A DNA stretch of 64,000 bases from contig NZ_BMNN01000008.1 of assembly GCF_014646575.1 (NCBI RefSeq), forward strand, positions 1-64,000, in the 5' to 3' direction. Positions 27,624-36,510 of the stretch are shown here, in pieces; within the stretch, counting starts at the first letter, position 1, and every line of letters starts with the position of its first letter. The translations under genes were made by a program, and so were the position numbers. The stretch comes from Halopseudomonas pertucinogena (GTDB lineage: Bacteria; Pseudomonadota; Gammaproteobacteria; Pseudomonadales; Pseudomonadaceae). Under the pieces are notes generated by a model. It saw only the letters and a program-made list of their open reading frames with translations. It was not told where the DNA came from and did no database searches.

Positions 27624-29000
27624 ATGATTCGCAAGCTACTGAAAAGAATTCCCTCACCCTTCGGGCGTCCTGCCCACAGGCGAACTACGCCCGCCATCAT
27701 TCCCGCCAGCCAGCACCCGGTCAAGCGCAGCCAGATCAGCCGCAACGCCGTGACTGTGGTCGAGCGCCTGCAGCAGGCGGGCTACCAGGCCTTTGCCGTA
27801 GGCGGGTGCGTGCGGGACCTGCTGCTTGAGCTGGACCCCAAGGATTACGACGTGGCCACCAGTGCCACCCCGGAGCAGGTGCGCTCGACCTTCCGCAACA
27901 GCCGCCTGATCGGCCGTCGCTTCAAGCTGGCCCATGTTCACTTCGGCCGGGAAATCATCGAGGTGGCGACCTTCCGCGCCGCTCATGCGGAGGACGATGA
28001 CGCCGCCCCGGGGCGTGAGCACTCGCTGCAGAGCGAATCGGGCCGGCTGCTGCGTGACAACGTGTACGGCAGCCTGGAAGACGATGCCCAGCGCCGCGAC
28101 TTCACCATCAATGCACTCTACTACGACGTATGCACCGGCAATATTCATGACTACGTGAACGGCGTCCAGGATATCCGCAATGGGCGAATACGGCTGATCG
28201 GCCATCCGGTACAGCGCTACCAGGAAGACCCGGTGCGCATGCTGCGAGCCATCCGCTTTGCCGCCAAGCTGGACTTCGAGATCGAGCCCCACACGGCCGC
28301 ACCGATCACCGAGCTGGCCGAGCTGCTGCATGACATACCTGCCGCGCGACTGTTCGATGAAGTGCTCAAGCTGCTGCTGGGCGGCCACGGCGAGCGGACC
28401 TTCGACCTGCTGCTGGAATACGATCTGTTCGCGCCGCTGTTTCCGGACACCGACGAGGCCATCGACGAGCAGCCGGACTACACCCTGAAGATGATTCGCC
28501 AGGCACTGCGCAATACCGACCAGCGCATCCGCGAAGGCCGTCCGGTAACCCCGGCCTTCCTGTTTGCCGCCCTGTTGTGGCCCGCGCTGCCCCAGCGCAC
28601 CCGTGAACTCGAACAGCAGGGCATCCCGCTGATACCCGCACAGCAGCAGGCCGCCCACGAGCTGCTCGCCGAGCAGTGCCGGCACACAGCCATTCCCAAG
28701 CGCTTCAGCATTCCCCTGCGGGAAATCTGGGATATGCAGCCCCGGCTGGAGCGGCGCAACGGCCGCCGTGCCGACCAGATGCTCGAGCACCCGCGGTTCC
28801 GCGCTGCCTACGACTTCCTGCTGCTGCGCGAAGCGGCCGGCGAGCAGACCGACGGGCTGGGTGAGTGGTGGACCCGCTACCAGGATGCCAATGCAGAGAC
28901 CCGCCGCCGCATGATCCAGCAACTGGGCAGTGGCTCCGGGCCGCGCAAACGCTCACGCACACCCCGCAAGCGCAAACCGTCCGGTGGGGCACAGCAGTGA
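27624..29000 (+). CDS. pcnB: poly(A) polymerase I
   Basis: A 458-residue nucleotidyltransferase that adds 3' poly(A) tails to RNAs and promotes their decay. The catalytic head has GGCVRDLLLELDPKDYDVATS (the D-x-D metal site), and RRDFTINALYYD follows. The head and neck domains are complete and the protein ends in a basic tail (GPRKRSRTPRKRKPS). The ATG at 27624 (MIRKLLKRIPSPF) matches the family N-terminus, although the ribosome site is weak; longer in-frame starts reach into the crcZ terminator. A -10-like TAGAAT sits in the 200-bp gap after crcZ. The stop overlaps the folK start (TGATG). Confidence 0.94.
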   Translation: MIRKLLKRIPSPFGRPAHRRTTPAIIPASQHPVKRSQISRNAVTVVERLQQAGYQAFAVGGCVRDLLLELDPKDYDVATSATPEQVRSTFRNSRLIGRRFKLAHVHFGREIIEVATFRAAHAEDDDAAPGREHSLQSESGRLLRDNVYGSLEDDAQRRDFTINALYYDVCTGNIHDYVNGVQDIRNGRIRLIGHPVQRYQEDPVRMLRAIRFAAKLDFEIEPHTAAPITELAELLHDIPAARLFDEVLKLLLGGHGERTFDLLLEYDLFAPLFPDTDEAIDEQPDYTLKMIRQALRNTDQRIREGRPVTPAFLFAALLWPALPQRTRELEQQGIPLIPAQQQAAHELLAEQCRHTAIPKRFSIPLREIWDMQPRLERRNGRRADQMLEHPRFRAAYDFLLLREAAGEQTDGLGEWWTRYQDANAETRRRMIQQLGSGSGPRKRSRTPRKRKPSGGAQQ

Positions 29001-29500
29001 TGCAACGCTGTTTCGTGGCGTTGGGCAGCAACCAGGGCGATCCGATGGCCCAGGTCACCCGCGCCTTCGACGAACTGCAAGCGCTGCCGCAGTCCAGCCT
29101 CGCCGGTCGTTCCTCGCTGTATCGCAGCGCTCCGCTCGGGCCCCAGGACCAGCCGGCCTTCATCAACGCGGTGGCGATGCTGGATACCCAGCTGGAACCG
29201 GAAGCACTCTTGGATGCGCTGCAGGCTATCGAGCAGCGGGCCGGCCGGGTGCGCAATGCCGAACGCTGGGGCCCACGGGTCCTTGATCTCGACCTGTTGC
29301 TGTACGCCGACCGCAGAGTCGATACGCCACGCCTGCAGGTCCCGCATTATCATATGCACGCCCGTTCCTTTGTGCTGTATCCGCTGGCAGAATTGGCCGC
29401 GGATCTGATCCTGCCCGACGGCACGCCCTTGCAGCAGCTGCTGCTCGGCTGTCCTCCGACAGGGCTGGAACGCCTCAGCGACGCCGCTGGACGGGATTGA
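29000..29500 (+). CDS. folK: 6-hydroxymethyl-7,8-dihydropterin pyrophosphokinase
   Basis: A 166-residue HPPK that transfers pyrophosphate from ATP to the pterin in folate synthesis. It shows the N-terminal [11 protein letters not shown], the substrate loop and the signature [26 protein letters not shown]. The ATG shares a base with the pcnB stop codon, indicating coupled translation, as in many Pseudomonas genomes. Its partner folP is elsewhere in the window at 48 kb. Confidence 0.95.
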   Translation: MQRCFVALGSNQGDPMAQVTRAFDELQALPQSSLAGRSSLYRSAPLGPQDQPAFINAVAMLDTQLEPEALLDALQAIEQRAGRVRNAERWGPRVLDLDLLLYADRRVDTPRLQVPHYHMHARSFVLYPLAELAADLILPDGTPLQQLLLGCPPTGLERLSDAAGRD

Positions 29501-29524
29501 TGGATGTACAGTCAGGAAGACTAT

Positions 29525-29554
29525 ACTGTGCGGGCAGCGACCGGCCCGCACAGT
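29525..29554 (+). other. hairpin between folK and panB
   Basis: An 11-base perfect inverted repeat (ACTGTGCGGGC/GCCCGCACAGT) with an eight-base loop lies 25 bases past folK. No U tract follows, so it may be a weak or Rho-assisted terminator or a stabilising hairpin. Confidence 0.5.
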
Positions 29555-29630
29555 CGCAACGGCAGCCGGGATACCCGTCTGCCGATCATCGCCATGTTGC
29601 CTGCCGAAGGCCGAATTACTGGAATCTGCC

Positions 29631-30425
29631 ATGCCTGACATTACCCTGACCACTCTCAACAAGCTCAAGCAGTCCGGCGAGAAGTTTGCCTGCCTGACCG
29701 CCTACGATGCGCTGTTTGCGCATCTGCAAAGCTCGGCGGGCGTCGAGTTGCTGCTGATCGGCGACTCGCTGGGGATGGTGTTGCAGGGCCACGACACCAC
29801 CCTGCCGGTCACCGTCGAGGACATGGAATACCACACTCGGGCGGTGAAGCGCGGCAATCAGGGCGCACTGATCATGTCGGACCTGCCCTTCATGACCTGC
29901 GCTACCCTTGAACGGGCGCTGGACGCCAGTACCCGCCTGATGCAGGCCGGCGCCCACGTGGTCAAGCTGGAAGGTGCCGGATGGCTGGCGGAAACCATCA
30001 GCGTGCTGACGCGCAACGGCATTCCGGTATGTGCCCATCTCGGCCTCACCCCGCAGAGCGTCAACGTGACCGGCGGTTACAAGGTGCAGGGCCGTGAAGA
30101 GACCCAGGCCCGGGAACTGCTGGCCGATGCCATCGCGCTGGAACAGGCCGGTGCTGCGTTGCTGCTGCTGGAATGCGTACCCAGCAGCCTGGCCGCGGAG
30201 ATCACCCGTTCGGTCAGCATTCCGGTGATCGGCATCGGCGCGGGGCCGGATACCGATGGGCAGATGCTGGTGATGCACGACATGCTCGGCCTGAGCACCA
30301 CCGGGCGGCTGGCGCGCTTCGTACGTAACTTCATGCCGGGGCAGCCGGATATTCCCTCGGCTTTCAAGGCGTATGTTGCGGCGGTCAAGGCCGGCGAGTT
30401 CCCCGCCGCCGAGCACGAGTTCTGA
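29631..30425 (+). CDS. panB: 3-methyl-2-oxobutanoate hydroxymethyltransferase
   Basis: Ketopantoate hydroxymethyltransferase of 264 residues, the first step of pantothenate (vitamin B5/CoA) synthesis from the valine precursor ketoisovalerate. The magnesium and substrate site motifs are [17 protein letters not shown] and [33 protein letters not shown] and [21 protein letters not shown] are also conserved. panC begins two bases after its stop. The ketoisovalerate it uses comes from the ilv genes at the left of the window. Confidence 0.97.
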   Translation: MPDITLTTLNKLKQSGEKFACLTAYDALFAHLQSSAGVELLLIGDSLGMVLQGHDTTLPVTVEDMEYHTRAVKRGNQGALIMSDLPFMTCATLERALDASTRLMQAGAHVVKLEGAGWLAETISVLTRNGIPVCAHLGLTPQSVNVTGGYKVQGREETQARELLADAIALEQAGAALLLLECVPSSLAAEITRSVSIPVIGIGAGPDTDGQMLVMHDMLGLSTTGRLARFVRNFMPGQPDIPSAFKAYVAAVKAGEFPAAEHEF

Positions 30426-30427
30426 CC

Positions 30428-31279
30428 ATGAATACGGTACATACGGTTGCCCAGCTGCGTGCTGCACTGAGCCGCGCCCGTCAGGAAAACAAGCGTATCG
30501 GCCTGGTGCCGACCATGGGCAATCTGCATGATGGACACCTGGCCCTGGTGGAGATGGCGCGGCAGCGTACCGACTACGTGGTCGTGAGCATCTTCGTCAA
30601 TCCCCTGCAGTTCGGACCGAACGAGGACCTGGACAGCTACCCGCGGACCCTGGCCGAGGACCAGAGCCGGCTGCTGGATGCCGGTGCGCATCTGGTGTTC
30701 GCCCCCAGCGTCAACGAGATGTACCCCCACGGCATGGAGGGCCACACACTGGTCAGCGTCCCGGGTGTCTCCGAGGGGCTGTGCGGTGCCAGCCGGCCGG
30801 GGCATTTCGACGGCGTATCCACGGTGGTCACCAAGTTGCTGAACATGGTACAGCCGGATATCGCCGTATTCGGCGAGAAGGATTTCCAGCAGCTGGCGGT
30901 GATCCGCAAGATGGCCCACGACCTCTGCCTGCCGGTCCAGATCATGGGCGCGCCCATCGTGCGTGCCGCTGACGGCCTGGCCCTGTCGTCCCGCAACGGG
31001 TATCTGAGCGAGGCCGAGCGCCGTACGGCACCCAGGCTCCATCAGACCCTGAAATATGTGGAGCAGCAGCTGCTGGCGGGCAGGCGTGACTTCGCGTCGC
31101 TGCTCGATGAGGCCACCCGGCAGCTGGTCGATGCCGGCTTCCGCCTCGACTATCTGGAACTGCGCGACGCTGCTTCCCTGCAACCGGCATCAGCCCGGAC
31201 CAGTGACATCGCCATTCTCGCCGCTGCCTTTCTCGGCACAACCCGCCTGATCGACAACCTCGTCCTCAAGCTCACCTGA
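30428..31279 (+). CDS. panC: pantothenate synthetase
   Basis: A 283-residue pantoate--beta-alanine ligase that joins pantoate and beta-alanine through a pantoyl-adenylate. The HxGH ATP motif is in [15 protein letters not shown] and the KMSKS-like segment is around [29 protein letters not shown] is conserved. It is translationally close to panB. After the gene a GC-rich inverted repeat (CGGCCGGC...GCCGGCCG) occurs without a U tract. Confidence 0.97.
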   Translation: MNTVHTVAQLRAALSRARQENKRIGLVPTMGNLHDGHLALVEMARQRTDYVVVSIFVNPLQFGPNEDLDSYPRTLAEDQSRLLDAGAHLVFAPSVNEMYPHGMEGHTLVSVPGVSEGLCGASRPGHFDGVSTVVTKLLNMVQPDIAVFGEKDFQQLAVIRKMAHDLCLPVQIMGAPIVRAADGLALSSRNGYLSEAERRTAPRLHQTLKYVEQQLLAGRRDFASLLDEATRQLVDAGFRLDYLELRDAASLQPASARTSDIAILAAAFLGTTRLIDNLVLKLT

Positions 31280-31412
31280 CTCCCCCGGCCGGCGCCCTGC
31301 CGGCCGCGCTCCCTTCATATCAGACCAAAGCAGGGTTGAACTGGCGGGTGTTCTGATCAAACCTTGATGTCAACAGCGCAGCTGTGTGCATCACCTCAGG
31401 CCCCAGAGCCCG

Positions 31413-31429
31413 ACAATAACAATAGAGGA
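31413..31429 (+). promoter_or_regulatory. Crc/Hfq CA motif at the acs ribosome binding site
   Basis: AATAACAA (31415-31422) fits the AAnAAnAA motif bound by Hfq/Crc and directly abuts the Shine-Dalgarno AGAGGA (31424-31429), seven bases before the acs ATG. This arrangement is the usual one for direct catabolite repression targets in Pseudomonas. Binding has not been shown for this sequence. Confidence 0.65.
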
Positions 31430-31435
31430 AGATCC

Positions 31436-33379
31436 ATGTACAAGATTCAGAACCACAAGGTATCCGAGAATCCGCTCCGTCAGACCCACCTGGATCGGGA
31501 TGGCTACGAGCGCATGTACCGCCAGTCCATCGAACAGCCGGACATGTTCTGGGCCGAGCAGGCGAACCGCTTCGTCGAATGGATGCAACCCTGGAGCAAG
31601 GTCCACCAGAGCAACATGGAAACCGGCGAAGCCGCCTGGTTCATCGATGCCAAACTCAACGTCAGCGTCAACTGCATCGACCGCCACCTGAAGAAGCGCG
31701 CCAACCAGACGGCCATCATCTGGGAAGGCGACAATCCCGACGAGTCCCGCCACATCACCTACCGCGAACTGCATGACGAGGTCTGCCGCCTGGCCAACGT
31801 GCTCAAGCAGCGCGGTGTCGGCAAGGGTGACCGGGTCTGTCTGTACATGCCGATGATTCCCGAGGCGGCCTTCGCCATGCTCGCATGTGCCCGGATCGGT
31901 GCCGTGCACTCGGTGGTGTTCGGTGGATTCTCCCCCGAGGCGCTGCGCGACCGCATTCAGAACGCCGAGTGCGAGGTGGTGATCACAGCCGACGAGGGCG
32001 TGCGCGGCGGCAAGATCATTCCTCTCAAGCAGAACGTCGACAAGGCGTTGAGCGCCTGCCCGGGCGTTCACAGTGTGATCACGGTGAAACGGACCGGAGG
32101 CGAGATCGGCTGGGAGAGCGGCCGCGATGTCTGGTACCACGAGGCCTGTGCCGAAGCCAGCACCGAATGCGCGCCTGAGCCGATGGACAGCGAGGACCCG
32201 CTGTTCATCCTCTACACCTCCGGCTCCACCGGCAAGCCCAAGGGCGTGCTGCACACCACCGGCGGCTACCTGGTCAGCGTGGCGCTGACCCACCATTACG
32301 TGTTCGATTATCAGGAAGGCGAGGTCTTCTGGTGCACCGCCGACGTCGGCTGGGTCACCGGCCACTCCTATATCGTCTACGGCCCGCTGTGCAACGGCGC
32401 CACCACGCTGATGTTCGAGGGCGTGCCGACCTACCCGACCGCCTCGCGTTGCTGGGAAGTGGTGGACAAACACAAGGTCAACATCTTCTACACCGCGCCC
32501 ACGGCCATCCGTGCGCTGATGGCGCTGGGCGAGGAGCCGCTGAAAGGCTCATCCCGCGAGACGCTGCGCCTGCTCGGATCGGTCGGCGAGCCGATCAACC
32601 CCGAGGTGTGGGAATGGTACTACCAGGCCGTCGGTGACAGCCGCTGCCCTATCGTGGATACCTGGTGGCAGACCGAGACCGGCTCCATCCTCATCGCCCC
32701 GCTGCCCGGTGCCTGCGATCTCAAGCCCGGCGCTGCCATGCGCCCGCTGTTCGGTGTGGTGCCTGCTCTGGTAGACAACGAGGGTAACGAGCTGGAGGGC
32801 GTGGCCGATGGCAACCTGGTGATCAAGCAATCCTGGCCAAGCCAGATCCGCACCGTCTACGGCGATCATGACCGGCTGATCGAGACCTACTTCAGCACCT
32901 ACAAGGGCACCTACTTCACTGGTGACGGCGCCCGCCGCGATGCGGATGGCGATTACTGGATCACCGGCAGGGTGGACGACGTCCTGAATATCTCCGGCCA
33001 CCGGATCGGCACCGCCGAGGTAGAGAGCGCCCTGGTGCTCAACGACTACATCGCCGAGGCGGCGGTGGTCGGCTGCCCGCACGATATCAAGGGCCAGGCG
33101 ATCTATGCCTACGTCATCCCGATGAAGGGGGTTACCGTCACCGAGGAGCTGATGACCGAGCTCAAGGCCATCGTCACCGCCCAGGTCGGCGCCTTCGCCA
33201 GGCCGGACTTCATCCAGCCGACCGCCGGTCTGCCGAAGACCCGCTCGGGCAAGATCATGCGCCGCATACTGCGCAAGATCGCCTGTGACGAGCTGGACAA
33301 CCTGGGCGATACTTCGACCCTGGCTGATCCTTCGGTGGTCGACAGCCTGATCGAGAATCGGCTCAATCGGGGCTCCTGA
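31436..33379 (+). CDS. acs: acetyl-CoA synthetase (AMP-forming)
   Basis: A 647-residue acetate--CoA ligase that activates acetate through acetyl-AMP. Motifs in order: the P-loop-like [11 protein letters not shown], the aromatic/acetate pocket region [47 protein letters not shown], and the C-terminal acetylatable lysine K606 in [11 protein letters not shown]. The ATG at 31436 has AGAGGA upstream; an earlier in-frame ATG at 31364 gives a non-conserved extension. A CA motif beside the ribosome site suggests repression by Crc/Hfq while better carbon sources are present. Confidence 0.96.
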   Translation: MYKIQNHKVSENPLRQTHLDRDGYERMYRQSIEQPDMFWAEQANRFVEWMQPWSKVHQSNMETGEAAWFIDAKLNVSVNCIDRHLKKRANQTAIIWEGDNPDESRHITYRELHDEVCRLANVLKQRGVGKGDRVCLYMPMIPEAAFAMLACARIGAVHSVVFGGFSPEALRDRIQNAECEVVITADEGVRGGKIIPLKQNVDKALSACPGVHSVITVKRTGGEIGWESGRDVWYHEACAEASTECAPEPMDSEDPLFILYTSGSTGKPKGVLHTTGGYLVSVALTHHYVFDYQEGEVFWCTADVGWVTGHSYIVYGPLCNGATTLMFEGVPTYPTASRCWEVVDKHKVNIFYTAPTAIRALMALGEEPLKGSSRETLRLLGSVGEPINPEVWEWYYQAVGDSRCPIVDTWWQTETGSILIAPLPGACDLKPGAAMRPLFGVVPALVDNEGNELEGVADGNLVIKQSWPSQIRTVYGDHDRLIETYFSTYKGTYFTGDGARRDADGDYWITGRVDDVLNISGHRIGTAEVESALVLNDYIAEAAVVGCPHDIKGQAIYAYVIPMKGVTVTEELMTELKAIVTAQVGAFARPDFIQPTAGLPKTRSGKIMRRILRKIACDELDNLGDTSTLADPSVVDSLIENRLNRGS

Positions 33380-33452
33380 CGAAAGTCGGTTGTCCAACCT
33401 GACCGCGGCCACTATTCTTGCCGGTTCGTCAGATTGTCAGAGGTAGTCGTTC

Positions 33453-34634
33453 ATGCAAGAGGTCGTGATTGTTGCTGCCACCCGGACTGCCATCGGCAGT
33501 TTCGGTGGCCAGTTCGCCGGTGTGCCTGCCCATCAGCTGGGTGCCACCGTCATCCGGGCGCTGCTGGAGCAGACCGGAATCGAACCGGCCAGTGTGGACG
33601 AGGTCATCCTGGGCCAGGTTCTGACTGCGGGATGCGGTCAGAACCCGGCGCGCCAGGCGGCCATTTATGGTGGCCTGCCGCACAGCGTGCCGGCACTGAA
33701 CATCAACAAGGTCTGCGGCTCCGGACTCAAGGCGGTCCATCTTGCTGCGCAGGCCATCCGCTGCGGCGATGCGCAGATCATGATCGCCGGCGGCCAGGAG
33801 TCCATGAGCCTGTCCCCCCATCTGCTGCCGAACTCCCGTACCGGCCAGCGCATGGGCAACAGCCAGCTGATCGACAGCATGGTGCACGACGGCCTGTGGG
33901 ACGCCTTCAACCACTATCACATGGGCATAACTGCGGAGAATCTCTCCGAGCGCTATGAGGTCAGTCGCCAGCAGCAGGACGCCTACGCCCTGGGCTCCCA
34001 GCAGAAGGTCGCTGCAGCGCAGCAAGCCGGCCGATTCAGGGACGAGATCACTCCTGTAGAAGTGCCTCAGCGCAAGGGCGAAGCCCTGCTGGTTGACCAG
34101 GACGAGCAGCCCCGTGCCGACACCACCCTGGAATCCCTCGGCCGGCTGCGCCCGGCCTTCCGCCAGGACGGTACCGTCACCGCCGGTAACGCCTCCAGCC
34201 TCAATGATGGTGCAGCCGCCGTATTGCTGATGAGCGCCGCCAGAGCGGCCGAGCTCGGCCTGCCAGTACTGGCCCGCATCGCTGCCCATGCCAGTTCCGG
34301 CGTGGACCCGGCAGTGATGGGTATCGGCCCGGTGAGCGCCACCCAGCGCTGCCTCAACCGCGCTGGCTGGAAGGTCGAGGAGCTGGATCTGATCGAAGCC
34401 AACGAGGCGTTTGCCGCCCAGGCGCTGGCAGTGGCCAGTGATCTGCGCTGGGACATGAGCAAGGTCAACGTCAACGGTGGGGCCATCGCGCTGGGTCATC
34501 CCATCGGCGCATCCGGCTGCCGAATCCTGGTTACCCTGCTTCACGAAATGCAGCGACGCGATGCCCGCAAGGGGCTGGCTACGCTGTGTATCGGTGGCGG
34601 TCAGGGCGTGGCGTTGGCGCTCGCACGGGACTGA
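33453..34634 (+). CDS. acetyl-CoA C-acetyltransferase (thiolase)
   Basis: A 393-residue thiolase II family enzyme condensing or cleaving acetoacetyl-CoA. The nucleophile Cys88 is in [11 protein letters not shown], His349 in [14 protein letters not shown] and the second Cys379 in [10 protein letters not shown]. Length and motifs match PhaA/AtoB biosynthetic thiolases more than FadA. AGAGG lies about ten bases before the ATG. It follows acs by 73 bases on the same strand, which fits an acetate/acetyl-CoA role, and it converges on thpR nine bases away. Whether it serves polyhydroxyalkanoate, ketone body or amino acid breakdown is not decidable here. Confidence 0.92.
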   Translation: MQEVVIVAATRTAIGSFGGQFAGVPAHQLGATVIRALLEQTGIEPASVDEVILGQVLTAGCGQNPARQAAIYGGLPHSVPALNINKVCGSGLKAVHLAAQAIRCGDAQIMIAGGQESMSLSPHLLPNSRTGQRMGNSQLIDSMVHDGLWDAFNHYHMGITAENLSERYEVSRQQQDAYALGSQQKVAAAQQAGRFRDEITPVEVPQRKGEALLVDQDEQPRADTTLESLGRLRPAFRQDGTVTAGNASSLNDGAAAVLLMSAARAAELGLPVLARIAAHASSGVDPAVMGIGPVSATQRCLNRAGWKVEELDLIEANEAFAAQALAVASDLRWDMSKVNVNGGAIALGHPIGASGCRILVTLLHEMQRRDARKGLATLCIGGGQGVALALARD

Positions 34635-34643
34635 GTACCCTGA

Positions 34644-35186
34644 TCAGCGCTTCGCCAGGCTGAAGCGCTCGATCACCTCGTAGCGCACCCCCGACGGCCC
34701 CCCGTGGCTTACGTACAGGCAGAACTCCTGTACCTCGAAGGGTGGCAGCCGAAAATCCCGATAACGCTGCAGAAAATCCTGCAGCGCCTCCCCACCTTCC
34801 TTCACCCTGGCCAGGGTGACATGCGGCCGGTAAGGCCGCTCATCCCTGATCAGGCCCAGAGGCAGCAATTGCTGTTCCACGCGCTGCTGCAGTTGTGCAA
34901 GCAGCGCGCTGGCCTCCACCCCTGCCCAGAGGACGGTGGGCTTGTGCACCGGGCCGAAATGGCCGACGCCCGCCAGCTCGAGCGTCAGCGCGGCGCCATG
35001 CAGGTCCGCCAGCGCCGCTGCCATCTGCCTGGCCTGTGCATCTTCCACATGACCGATAAAGACCAGCGTCAGATGCAGTGCCTCCGGTGGATGCCAGCGT
35101 GCCCCCGGATAATCGGTGCGCAGGGTGGTCAACTTCATCCGTGCCGATGCTGGAATCTCGATACCCACAAAGAGTCGTTGCTGCAT
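34644..35186 (-). CDS. thpR: RNA 2',3'-cyclic phosphodiesterase
   Basis: A 180-residue member of the 2H phosphoesterase superfamily, historically called 2'-5' RNA ligase. Both H-x-T-x catalytic motifs are present: HLTLVFIG and HVTLARVK. The ATG at 35186 is preceded by GGAGG at five bases; a longer in-frame start would add 47 unrelated residues. It is transcribed convergently with the thiolase and divergently from the next small gene. The native substrate in bacteria is uncertain. Confidence 0.92.
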   Translation of the reverse strand: MQQRLFVGIEIPASARMKLTTLRTDYPGARWHPPEALHLTLVFIGHVEDAQARQMAAALADLHGAALTLELAGVGHFGPVHKPTVLWAGVEASALLAQLQQRVEQQLLPLGLIRDERPYRPHVTLARVKEGGEALQDFLQRYRDFRLPPFEVQEFCLYVSHGGPSGVRYEVIERFSLAKR

Positions 35187-35298
35187 TTGTCCTCCCAGAG
35201 CGGCCAGGCGCGGGGCACAGCGGCCCGGGCCTGCCGTTTGGTTTAGCAGAAAACCCGCTGCTATGCTTAAAAGCCCCATCATCTGTGAGGCGATGCCC

Positions 35299-35868
35299 AT
35301 GCATAACATCATTGCAGGCCGATTCACGTTGCAGGATCAAGCCGACATCGCACTGGCGGAACTCCAGAAAGCGGGATTCCCCCGGGATGCGCTGGCCGCA
35401 TTCTATCTGAACCCCAACGGTCAGCACGATCTGTATCCCATCGGCGGCGACGCTGAAAGCTCCGCCGGTGCGCGCCATTCCGGTTCCGGCGCGGCCAAGG
35501 GCGGCGGCGTGGGGGCCGTGGTGGGTGCCGTCGCGGGCGCAGCCGCCACGCCGGTGATCGGCCCTGCAGGCATCGCCATCGGCGCGGGACTGGGTGCCTA
35601 TACCGGTTCACTGGTCGGTGCTGTCAGCAGCACCGACAAGCAATCCGATGTGGACGAGCAGACCGGCGAGCCTTCCTTTGCCCAGCCAGATGTTACCGAA
35701 CGCGCCGCCGGCGTGCTGGTTGCTGTGCGGGTATCCGAAGACACTCGCCAGACTGCCATCGATACCCTCACCCGGCTGGGCGCCGAGGACGTGGAAGAGG
35801 CCGAGGGCGAGCTGCGTGACGGGCACTGGTACGACTTCGATCCGCACGCCGTGGTGCGCCGGGTCTGA
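35299..35868 (+). CDS. glycine-zipper membrane-associated hypothetical protein
   Basis: A 189-residue protein of unknown function. An N-terminal alpha/beta segment (NIIAGRFTLQDQADIALAELQKAGFPRDALAAFYLNP) resembles the general-stress 17M-like fold. It is followed by a Gly/Ala-rich hydrophobic stretch (about residues 58-100, GGGVGAVVGAVAGAAATPVIG...) of glycine-zipper type. A similar alpha/beta segment then follows (GVLVAVRVSEDTRQTAIDTLTRLGAEDVEEAEG). The ATG at 35299 has GAGG eight bases upstream; an ATG six bases earlier is possible. It is probably co-transcribed with the acidic protein gene downstream. Confidence 0.75.
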   Translation: MHNIIAGRFTLQDQADIALAELQKAGFPRDALAAFYLNPNGQHDLYPIGGDAESSAGARHSGSGAAKGGGVGAVVGAVAGAAATPVIGPAGIAIGAGLGAYTGSLVGAVSSTDKQSDVDEQTGEPSFAQPDVTERAAGVLVAVRVSEDTRQTAIDTLTRLGAEDVEEAEGELRDGHWYDFDPHAVVRRV

Positions 35869-35937
35869 ACGCAGGCAAATAGGCTGAATCTTCAGCCGCC
35901 GCCAGCGTCAACCGAAGGGACAGATGTGGAGGTGACC

Positions 35938-36411
35938 ATGAACGATTCACACGAACCCGACGAGAAGATGCTGACCGACGCGGTACGCCGCCAGGTGGAA
36001 GCCGACAACCGCGAATCCGCCGCCGATGACAGCCCCATGGGCCCGGTTGGCAACGTGCCATCGCGCCAGGAGAGCAACCAGCGCGCCGCGGAAGGCGGCC
36101 TGACCGCAGCAGCCAGGCCGGGACAGGGCCCGACGGCGGACGACGCCGCGCCGGAAACCCTGCTGCCGGATGATGGCAGCCGCTCCCCCGCGGAGGCGGT
36201 GATCGAGGATGGTGCCGCCGACACCGAGCTGACCGAAGTCGGCCGTGGCGACATCGGCGGCGGCCGCGGTCTGGACGAGGCGGAACTGGGCCGGGCCCGA
36301 CCGCTGGACGGCAAGCCCTGGGACGGCGATCCCGACGAGCCGCTGGAGCCGGCAACCGCAGTGGATAATAATCTGGCCACGCCTCCGCTGGACGAGTCCG
36401 ACAAGGCCTGA
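35938..36411 (+). CDS. small acidic, probably disordered hypothetical protein
   Basis: A 157-residue soluble protein very rich in Asp, Glu, Gly, Pro and Ala with no membrane segment and no cysteine, which predicts disorder. A recognisable C-terminal stretch is GGGRGLDEAELGRARPLDGKPWDGDPDEP. The ATG at 35938 has an excellent GGAGGTGA just upstream. It follows the glycine-zipper gene by 69 bases and is closed by a strong terminator. I do not recognise the family with confidence. Confidence 0.7.
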   Translation: MNDSHEPDEKMLTDAVRRQVEADNRESAADDSPMGPVGNVPSRQESNQRAAEGGLTAAARPGQGPTADDAAPETLLPDDGSRSPAEAVIEDGAADTELTEVGRGDIGGGRGLDEAELGRARPLDGKPWDGDPDEPLEPATAVDNNLATPPLDESDKA

Positions 36412-36444
36412 CGGGCAGCGGATCGGGCCATTCGAGCGATCACA

Positions 36445-36478
36445 AAAAACCCCGGCGCCTGCGGCTACCGGGGTTTTT
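36445..36478. terminator. bidirectional terminator between the acidic protein gene and pnp
   Basis: AAAAACCCCGG pairs with CCGGGGTTTTT around a 12-base loop. With A and T tracts on opposite sides it can end both the rightward gene at 36411 and the leftward pnp transcript (stop at 36511 on the other strand). Confidence 0.88.
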
Positions 36479-36510
36479 CATGCGGACCGCAAACCGCGGC
36501 CCGGGGATCG

